Below are positions 1 to 5,115 of a DNA stretch of 5,115 nt, in pieces. The number at the start of each line of letters is the position of its first letter. Within the stretch, counting starts at the first letter, position 1. The notes under the pieces were generated by a model. That model searched no databases, had not been told where the DNA came from, and saw only the letters and a list, made by a program, of their open reading frames with translations. Source of the stretch: Lentimicrobiaceae bacterium (GTDB taxonomy: Bacteria > Bacteroidota > Bacteroidia > Bacteroidales > SKPS01); assembly GCA_007119395.1 (NCBI GenBank), contig SKPS01000269.1, positions 1-5,115 of the forward strand, given 5' to 3'. The position numbers were made by a program, and so were the translations under genes.

Positions 1-473
1 ATCTCCAGAACATAATAGTCGTAGTGGCTGGTGGCTACCTGATATGCAAAGCTTTTTCCTACGTTGCCGGCCAACCCAACATTCAGTCCGGCTTGCTTTA
101 AGATATGATATAGCAACAGGGTGGTAGTGGTTTTCCCATTGCTTCCTGTAACGCAAATCATCTTGGCATCGGTAAAGCGTGCGGCGAATTCTATTTCGCT
201 GATGACCGGTATGCCTTTTAGATTCAGCTCCTTTACCAAAAGTGTGTCATCAGGGATTCCCGGGCTCTTTACCACTTCATCTGCCATCAGAACAGATGCC
301 TGTGTGTGACCACCCTCCTCAAACGGTACCTGGTGATGGTTTAACATCAACCGGTACTCCTCCTTCAGGGTGCCACCGTCACTTAAAAACACATCATAGC
401 CATGCTGAACACCAAGCACTGCCGTGCCTGTTCCGCTTTCGCCTCCGCCCAATATGACCAGTCGTTTTTTCAC
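1..473 (-). CDS. murD: UDP-N-acetylmuramoyl-L-alanine--D-glutamate ligase MurD, N-terminal part (3' end outside window)
   Basis: MurD is the cytoplasmic Mur ligase that uses ATP to add D-glutamate to UDP-MurNAc-L-alanine, the step before MurE. The window holds the first 157 codons; the reading frame runs off the left edge. Residues 6-20 (VILGGGESGTGTAVL) are the glycine-rich Rossmann-like UDP-binding start of the N-terminal domain. VVKSPGIP near 68-75 and PVISEIEF near 89-96 are typical MurD stretches, and TGSNGKTTTT at 109-118 is the Mur-ligase ATP-binding P-loop opening the central domain. The start is a GTG at 473-471, three bases after the mraY stop. No in-frame ATG lies near it, and the next in-frame ATG would remove the glycine-rich loop, so GTG is well supported. 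I see no Shine-Dalgarno-like sequence, so translation probably depends on coupling to mraY. The carbamylated lysine and C-terminal domain lie outside the window. Family assignment is firm. Confidence 0.96.
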   Translation of the reverse strand, partial: MKKRLVILGGGESGTGTAVLGVQHGYDVFLSDGGTLKEEYRLMLNHHQVPFEEGGHTQASVLMADEVVKSPGIPDDTLLVKELNLKGIPVISEIEFAARFTDAKMICVTGSNGKTTTTLLLYHILKQAGLNVGLAGNVGKSFAYQVATSHYDYYVLE

Positions 474-476
474 CTG

Positions 477-1724
477 TTATCTTATTTTTAAAGTTACCAC
501 TGCAAATACGGCCAGCATGATGCTTACAATGATGAACCTCATCACGATTTTTGCTTCATGGTACCCCTTCTTTTGGTAATGATGATGCAATGGAGCCATT
601 AGCAGCACCCTGCGTCCTACACCAAATCGGATACGGGTGTATTTAAACCAGAATACCTGGATCATCACAGAGAGGTTTTCAATCAGGAATACGCCACACA
701 GGACCGGCAGCAACAGCTCTTTCCGCAGCATCACCGCCAACACCGCGATAATGCCTCCAATTGCCAGGCTTCCTGTATCGCCCATAAATACCTGTGCCGG
801 GTAGGAGTTGTACCAGAGGAACCCGATACATGCCCCCACGAAGGCGCTGATGAATATGGTAAGCTCGCCTGTATTGGGCAGATACATTATATTTAGGTAG
901 TTGGCGAAAATGAAGTTGCCAGAGACCCAGGCGAGTATACCGAGCGTTGCCGCCGAGATGGCGGAAGTCCCGGTTGCAAGCCCGTCCAGCCCATCCGTCA
1001 TGTTTGCACCATTAGAGACAGCAATCACAATGAACACCACAATGGGGATAAAAACCAGCCAAGCCCATCGCTTATAATCAGGCCCGATCCACTTCAACAA
1101 TACAGCGTAGTCAAACTCATTGTTCTTCACAAACGGAATGGTGGTCTTGGTCGATTTCACCTCCTCAGGCATAAAGTAGCGACTTGCCTGCATGCGCTGA
1201 TTCTCCCCTTCATCGGCCACCAATTGAGCGTGATCCGTTACCTTTTCCCGGATCACAATCTGGTTTGAGAAATACATGGTCGCACCCACAGCAATGCCCA
1301 GCACCAACTGGCCAACCACCTTGAACTTGCCCGCTAGTCCTTGTTTGTTCTTTTTGAATACTTTGATATAGTCATCAAGAAATCCCATTAATCCCAGCCA
1401 AACAGTGGCCGCCAGGATCAGGATAATGTAAATATTGTTGAGTTTTGCGAACAATAGTGTAGGTATGATGATTGCGGCCAGAATGATAATGCCCCCCATG
1501 GTGGGTGTGCCCTGTTTTTGCATCTGCCCCTCCAGCCCAAGGTCTCGCACTGTTTCGCCCACCTGTTTGCGACGCAGAAAATCGATGATTCTGCGACCCA
1601 ATACCATTGAGATCACCAGCGAGGTGATCACAGCCATGGCCGCACGAAACGAGATGAAGTTGAACATGCCCGCCCCGGGAATATTAAAAGCGCTGTCTAA
1701 ATAGGTAAAGAGATGGTATAGCAT
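477..1724 (-). CDS. mraY: Phospho-N-acetylmuramoyl-pentapeptide-transferase MraY
   Basis: MraY is the integral membrane enzyme that transfers phospho-MurNAc-pentapeptide from UDP to undecaprenyl phosphate, forming lipid I at the inner face of the cytoplasmic membrane. The 415-residue product shows about ten hydrophobic segments (roughly 26-46, 76-94, 96-114, 136-153, 220-240, 253-275, 287-304, 318-333, 338-356, 394-412). All family signatures are present: GTPTMGG at 72-78; the Asp pair D117/D118 in FLDDYIKV; NGANMTDGLDG at 238-248; MGDTGS at 314-319, whose Asp matches the catalytic or Mg-binding Asp; and APLHHHY at 377-383. It is longer than the roughly 360-residue E. coli enzyme, mainly because of a hydrophilic stretch at about 154-216, predicted to be periplasmic from the membrane topology. 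The ATG start gives the expected N-terminus; murE ends 18 bases upstream and murD begins 3 bases downstream. No missing residues or frameshift seen. Confidence 0.98.
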   Translation of the reverse strand: MLYHLFTYLDSAFNIPGAGMFNFISFRAAMAVITSLVISMVLGRRIIDFLRRKQVGETVRDLGLEGQMQKQGTPTMGGIIILAAIIIPTLLFAKLNNIYIILILAATVWLGLMGFLDDYIKVFKKNKQGLAGKFKVVGQLVLGIAVGATMYFSNQIVIREKVTDHAQLVADEGENQRMQASRYFMPEEVKSTKTTIPFVKNNEFDYAVLLKWIGPDYKRWAWLVFIPIVVFIVIAVSNGANMTDGLDGLATGTSAISAATLGILAWVSGNFIFANYLNIMYLPNTGELTIFISAFVGACIGFLWYNSYPAQVFMGDTGSLAIGGIIAVLAVMLRKELLLPVLCGVFLIENLSVMIQVFWFKYTRIRFGVGRRVLLMAPLHHHYQKKGYHEAKIVMRFIIVSIMLAVFAVVTLKIR

Positions 1725-1735
1725 ATGTTTTCTTT

Positions 1736-1740
1736 TCCTC
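1736..1740 (-). promoter_or_regulatory. Possible ribosome binding site of mraY (GAGGA)
   Basis: On the minus strand the 18-base murE-mraY gap contains GAGGA, ending 11 bases before the mraY ATG. It is the only stretch with clear Shine-Dalgarno character among the three gene junctions. Many Bacteroidota rely little on Shine-Dalgarno pairing, so its importance is uncertain; the A-rich stretch that follows it may matter as much. Confidence 0.35.
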
Positions 1741-1742
1741 GT

Positions 1743-3215
1743 TTATCCAGTTTGTTTGATCTTTTTCAGACAATATTTCACCACTTCCAGGTCATCAAAA
1801 GGGTGTTTTACTCCGTTGATTTCCTGGTATTTTTCGTGCCCTTTTCCGGCGATGAGGATGATGGCATTGGGTGGTGCCAGCATCACTGCGGTTTTGATGG
1901 CCTCCTTTCTGTCTGCAACTGTAATGGCCTTATGCAGTGCATCCCCTTCAAGCCCCTTTTGCATCTCTTCGAGAATTTTTGCCGGATCTTCTGTCCGGGG
2001 ATTGTCGGATGTCAGAATCACTTTGTCGCTCATTGAGGCTGCAATGGAAGCCATCAAAGGCCTTTTATAGGGGTCCCGGTCACCACCTGCACCCACTACG
2101 GTGATCACCATCGCTTCTCCCTGGTTTACTTCAGTAATGGTTTCCAGCACATTCCTTAAAGCGTCAGGGGTATGTGCATAGTCAACCAATGCTGTGATGC
2201 CCTGCTCTCCACGGTACTGTTGAAACCGCCCTTCTACAGGCTCAAGGGTGCTCAAATAACGCAACAGCTCATCTTCGTCAACCTGCAGGATGGTGGCAGC
2301 TGCATAGATAGCGGTTATGTTGGCCGCGTTGAAGGCTCCTGTCAGACGTAGCCAAACCGACTGCCCACGAAACTCCATTTGCATGCCATCGAAAGTGTTT
2401 TCAATGAGCTTGCCATGGAAATCGGCCACAGAGCGCACACTGTATGTATAGATTCTGGCGCGGCATTTCTGCACCATCACCAACCCATTGCGGTCATCTT
2501 TCGAGGTGAGCGCAAATGCTTTGGCCGGCAGCATGCTGAAGAAATCCTGTTTGGCCTTCAGGTAGTGATCAAAGGTTTGATGGTAGTCGAGGTGATCATG
2601 TGTTAGATTGGTAAAAATGCCTCCGCTGAAAGTGGTGCCAGCAATACGTTTTTGTGCCACGGCATGTGAGCTCACCTCCATAAAGCAGTAGTCGCAACCA
2701 TTGTCAGCCATTTCACGGAACAGCTGCTGCAACCTTAGAGCATCAGGGGTGGTGTGTGTAGCAGGATACTCTTCAAAGCCATTGGAGTATTTAATGGTGG
2801 AGATAAGTCCACAGCGATACCCCATTTTGGTGAACAGTTCGTATAGGAGTGTTGCGATCGTTGTTTTACCGTTGGTTCCGGTTACCCCGATCAACATCAG
2901 TTCGTTGGAAGGGTTGCCATGCCATTCGGCGGCGAGCGCACCCAGGGCCACGGCAGAGTCGGTTACCTGCACCCAGGTGACACCCGGCGTGATGATTTCA
3001 GGGAGCGTTTCGCAGACAACGGCAGCAGCTCCCCCCTTGATCGCTTCGCCTATGAATTGATGCCCATCGGTTTGTGTCCCTCTGATCGCTACAAAGCAAC
3101 TCCCGGCAACCACCTGCTTCGAGTTCACCGTGATATGGCCTATGGCAATATCAACAGGACCCAGCACATTGGGGCGCGTCAATGAAGTGATCAGTCCGGA
3201 TAGTATCTTTGTCAT
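1743..3215 (-). CDS. murE: UDP-N-acetylmuramoyl-L-alanyl-D-glutamate--2,6-diaminopimelate ligase MurE
   Basis: MurE is the cytoplasmic ligase that uses ATP to add the third stem-peptide residue to UDP-MurNAc-L-Ala-D-Glu. The 490-residue product has the three Mur-ligase domains. The N-terminal UDP-binding domain has NSK at 31-33 (the place of the usual DSR) followed by FVAIRGTQTDGH. The central ATPase domain has TGTNGKTT at 112-119, THTTPD at 153-158, SSHA at 182-185 and TNLTHDHLDYH at 202-212; K222 in YLKAKQDFF is the likely carbamylated lysine. The C-terminal domain has EGRF at 328-331, DYAHTPD at 345-351, DNPR at 404-407 and GKGHE at 457-461. DNPR is the signature of meso-diaminopimelate-adding enzymes, so that substrate is inferred. 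The frame is open 33 codons further upstream, but those codons overlap the pbp 3' end in another frame and do not look like MurE. The ATG at 3215 gives the normal N-terminus and length, 10 bases after the pbp stop. Confidence 0.97.
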   Translation of the reverse strand: MTKILSGLITSLTRPNVLGPVDIAIGHITVNSKQVVAGSCFVAIRGTQTDGHQFIGEAIKGGAAAVVCETLPEIITPGVTWVQVTDSAVALGALAAEWHGNPSNELMLIGVTGTNGKTTIATLLYELFTKMGYRCGLISTIKYSNGFEEYPATHTTPDALRLQQLFREMADNGCDYCFMEVSSHAVAQKRIAGTTFSGGIFTNLTHDHLDYHQTFDHYLKAKQDFFSMLPAKAFALTSKDDRNGLVMVQKCRARIYTYSVRSVADFHGKLIENTFDGMQMEFRGQSVWLRLTGAFNAANITAIYAAATILQVDEDELLRYLSTLEPVEGRFQQYRGEQGITALVDYAHTPDALRNVLETITEVNQGEAMVITVVGAGGDRDPYKRPLMASIAASMSDKVILTSDNPRTEDPAKILEEMQKGLEGDALHKAITVADRKEAIKTAVMLAPPNAIILIAGKGHEKYQEINGVKHPFDDLEVVKYCLKKIKQTG

Positions 3216-3225
3216 ATCTCTTTCT
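3216..3225 (-). promoter_or_regulatory. Purine-rich translation-start region of murE
   Basis: The whole pbp-murE gap reads AGAAAGAGAT on the minus strand, directly between the pbp TAA and the murE ATG. It is purine-rich but only weakly like a Shine-Dalgarno sequence. Its position supports the start at 3215 over the upstream in-frame ATG at 3314 inside pbp. Ribosomes finishing pbp could reinitiate here; that is inference. Confidence 0.35.
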
Positions 3226-5115
3226 TTACATTTCAAGTTGTATCCTGATTTCCCTGCCGGGCGTGATGGCCGTGCCGGGAGTAACGGATTGCGAGACCAC
3301 CCTCCCCCGGCCACGGTGTAGTACCTTCATCCCTTGTGGTTCGAGCAGGTAGATCACTTCCCTCAGGTGCATCCCCCTGAGGTCGGGAACCACACCCTGT
3401 TCAAGCTGCATTGGCGATAACCTGATCGCCTCCTGCACCTGTGTGGTGGAAGCCCATAAAGACCCCTCTGCTGAATCCGCAACATTGATTCCCAGTCTGC
3501 TGAGAACCATTCTTTTCTCGTCAGCCAAACCATTGCCCGGCTGTGGGAAGGTGAAGGTGTTGAAGGCGAACGAAGCCGCATGCCGGTGGTCATCCATGGT
3601 GGCATACAACTTGTCGGATATCATTTTAAACACCGGCGCTGCAACCTGCCCTCCATAATAAGCACCCTGTGGCTCCTGTATCACCACAATACATGAATAT
3701 CTTGGCATGTCAGCAGGAAAATACCCTACAAAACTTGCTGTATAGCGATCGGAACTATACCCCTGGTCACCGTAGGCAATTTTGGCCGTGCCCGTTTTTC
3801 CGGCAATCTTGTAGATGTTGCTCCTGATGCCCGAGGCTGTACCATAATCAACTACTCTTTCAAGGAGATTCCTTGCCGTGGTGATAGTGCCCGGTGAAGC
3901 AATTCTTTCTTGTAATACCTGAGGCTGAAACTCCTTTGCCGTTCTCCCGGTACTGGTTATATGGGTCACGAACATGGGCTTCATCATTTTCCCGTTGTTG
4001 GCCACAGCATTGTAAAAGGTAAGCAATTGGATCGGGGTTGTGGTCAGCTCATAGCCGATTGACATCCATGGTAGCGAGAGCACTGACCAAGTGGGGTCCT
4101 GAGGGGTTTTCAGAGAGGGTCTCCCTTCACCGGTTATTTCGAGCCCAAGGGGCATGCCAAATCGCATACTCTGCAAACGGTCGATGAACCGGTCAGCCCT
4201 GCCCCTGTATACCGCATCGATGGTTTTTGCGATCCCTACGTTGGATGATAGCTCAAACGCTCTTTCAATGGTGATATGCCCTTGTACCCTTCTTGAGACA
4301 TCACGCATCTCATAGCCGTAAAAATTGTGAGATGCATTGCCAATATCTACTGTGTCATCGAGTTTAACATAACCATCTTCGAGGGCAGCCATGAGCGTGG
4401 CCAGCTTGAAAGTGGACCCTGGTTCATAGGTTCCTGCGATCGCTTGGTTGTAGACCTCCGAATAGGTAGTGTCTGAACCATGACGTCTGAGGTTGGCGAT
4501 GGCTTTGATGTGCCCGGTGGCAACCTCCATAACAATTACACACCCCTGGTAGGCTTGTGATTTTTGCAGCTGTTGTAACAATGCATTGGAAGCAACGTCC
4601 TGAATATACATGTCGATGGTGGTGTGAACATCCATCCCATGCTGTGGCTCTATCAGATAAGAAGCGGTAACCGGTCGCCAGATGCCGTTTGGGAGTTGCT
4701 TTACCAGTTGTACGCCATCAACACCGCTAAGCTCTTTGCTGTAAGCACCTTCCAGGCCCACATCATTCTCTGTGCCTTCCCTGTCCCAACCAATCGTTCT
4801 GAAAGCCAGGTTGCGGTATGGCATGATACGGATATTTCTTGGTTCAGCGATCAGCCCTCCCCTGAAGCGACCTCTGCGCAACAACGGGAGCTCCCTTACC
4901 TGTGTCATCTCATCATAGTTTACCCTTCGCTTGATGAGAAGATACCTGTTGTTTTCTGCGCGTGCTGCTAGCAATAGGTTTCGGTACTCCTCCGTCGACC
5001 TGTCGCCGAAAATAGCGGCAAACCCCATTGCCAGCGAGTCAAGGTTGTTGTTGAAGTCTTCGTCGGGAATCACCTGCCTGCCCAGGTCAAGGCGTATTTC
5101 GAACACAGGAACTGA
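3226..5115 (-). CDS. ftsI: Septal class B penicillin-binding protein (FtsI/PBP3 type, D,D-transpeptidase) with C-terminal PASTA domain, 5' end outside window
   Basis: This is the membrane-anchored transpeptidase that cross-links septal peptidoglycan; its catalytic part acts outside the cytoplasmic membrane. The visible 629 residues (S1 encoded at 5115-5113) start in the pedestal/dimerization domain. The frame is open to the edge and reads SVPVFEIRLDL, which in relatives follows an N-terminal anchor and the start of the pedestal, so I estimate about 60-80 residues are missing. A GTG at 5106 is internal, not the start. The transpeptidase domain spans about 155-505 with all three active-site motifs: STFK at 234-237 (nucleophile S234) in EPGSTFKLA, SSN at 290-292, and KTGT at 440-443 in IAGKTGTAKIA. 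A linker of about 70 residues leads to one PASTA domain (about 574-629, beginning VVPDLRGM). Placement directly before murE fits dcw-cluster ftsI; spoVD- or pbpB-type names are used for similar PASTA-bearing proteins. No transglycosylase domain is visible. Confidence 0.96.
   Translation of the reverse strand, partial: SVPVFEIRLDLGRQVIPDEDFNNNLDSLAMGFAAIFGDRSTEEYRNLLLAARAENNRYLLIKRRVNYDEMTQVRELPLLRRGRFRGGLIAEPRNIRIMPYRNLAFRTIGWDREGTENDVGLEGAYSKELSGVDGVQLVKQLPNGIWRPVTASYLIEPQHGMDVHTTIDMYIQDVASNALLQQLQKSQAYQGCVIVMEVATGHIKAIANLRRHGSDTTYSEVYNQAIAGTYEPGSTFKLATLMAALEDGYVKLDDTVDIGNASHNFYGYEMRDVSRRVQGHITIERAFELSSNVGIAKTIDAVYRGRADRFIDRLQSMRFGMPLGLEITGEGRPSLKTPQDPTWSVLSLPWMSIGYELTTTPIQLLTFYNAVANNGKMMKPMFVTHITSTGRTAKEFQPQVLQERIASPGTITTARNLLERVVDYGTASGIRSNIYKIAGKTGTAKIAYGDQGYSSDRYTASFVGYFPADMPRYSCIVVIQEPQGAYYGGQVAAPVFKMISDKLYATMDDHRHAASFAFNTFTFPQPGNGLADEKRMVLSRLGINVADSAEGSLWASTTQVQEAIRLSPMQLEQGVVPDLRGMHLREVIYLLEPQGMKVLHRGRGRVVSQSVTPGTAITPGREIRIQLEM

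Noticed and set aside
3204..3211. TATCTTTG on the plus strand, matching the Bacteroidota -7 promoter pattern TAnnTTTG.
   Set aside because: It lies over the first codons of murE, pointing antisense. I see no matching TTTG-like -33 element at the right distance and no plausible plus-strand gene downstream. A chance match is the simplest explanation.
3216..3314. A 33-codon in-frame N-terminal extension of murE starting at an ATG at 3314.
   Set aside because: It overlaps the coding 3' end of pbp in another frame. Its translation is rich in Gly, Pro and Arg and unlike any MurE N-terminus. The ATG at 3215 gives the usual MurE length and sits just after the pbp stop.
4624..4971. A plus-strand open frame of 115 codons opposite the PBP.
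   Set aside because: It lies wholly antisense to well-conserved PBP sequence, shows no recognisable motif and has no supporting context. It is a shadow of the real gene, as are the other plus-strand open frames in the window.
5104..5106. A GTG that could be taken as the start of the PBP.
   Set aside because: The frame stays open upstream to the window edge (SVP before this codon), and the resulting protein would lack its membrane anchor and the start of its pedestal domain. It is an internal Val codon.
1..5115. Search for an undescribed system, mobile element, CRISPR array, RNA gene or terminator hairpin.
   Set aside because: The window is almost fully occupied by four intact or edge-truncated core cell-wall genes on one strand. 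The gaps are only 3, 10 and 18 bases, and I noticed no direct repeats, inverted-repeat ends or terminator-like stem plus T-run.

Overview
This window is an internal piece of a division and cell wall (dcw) gene cluster. It is encoded entirely on the minus strand and almost certainly comes from a member of the Bacteroidota. Read in the direction of transcription (right to left), the order is: class B penicillin-binding protein (ftsI/pbp, 5' end outside the window), murE, mraY, murD (3' end outside the window). The phylum call rests on three things: the PBP carries one C-terminal PASTA domain; MraY is about 415 residues, with a long extra loop between its fourth and fifth membrane segments; and the order is ftsI-murE-mraY-murD with no murF between murE and mraY. 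Base composition looks roughly balanced by eye. I cannot place the organism below phylum, although the APLHHHY motif of MraY and its short C-terminus look unlike Bacteroides itself.

Layout: 3226-5115 is the PBP, open to the right edge. A 10-nt gap follows, then murE at 1743-3215. An 18-nt gap follows, then mraY at 477-1724. A 3-nt gap follows, then murD at 1-473, which starts with GTG and is open to the left edge. About 99% of the window is coding. There is no intergenic space large enough for an internal promoter or terminator outside the genes, so the four genes are best read as one stretch of a longer operon. No RNA genes, mobile elements, CRISPR arrays or notable repeats were seen.

Functionally, MurD and MurE are consecutive cytoplasmic ligases that add D-Glu and then (predicted) meso-diaminopimelate to UDP-MurNAc-L-Ala. 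MraY moves the finished phospho-MurNAc-pentapeptide onto undecaprenyl phosphate to make lipid I. The PBP cross-links the peptides outside the membrane at the division septum. All visible catalytic motifs are intact and no frameshift was found. I see no undescribed system here: this is ordinary, conserved core-genome sequence, and the findings below are accordingly modest.
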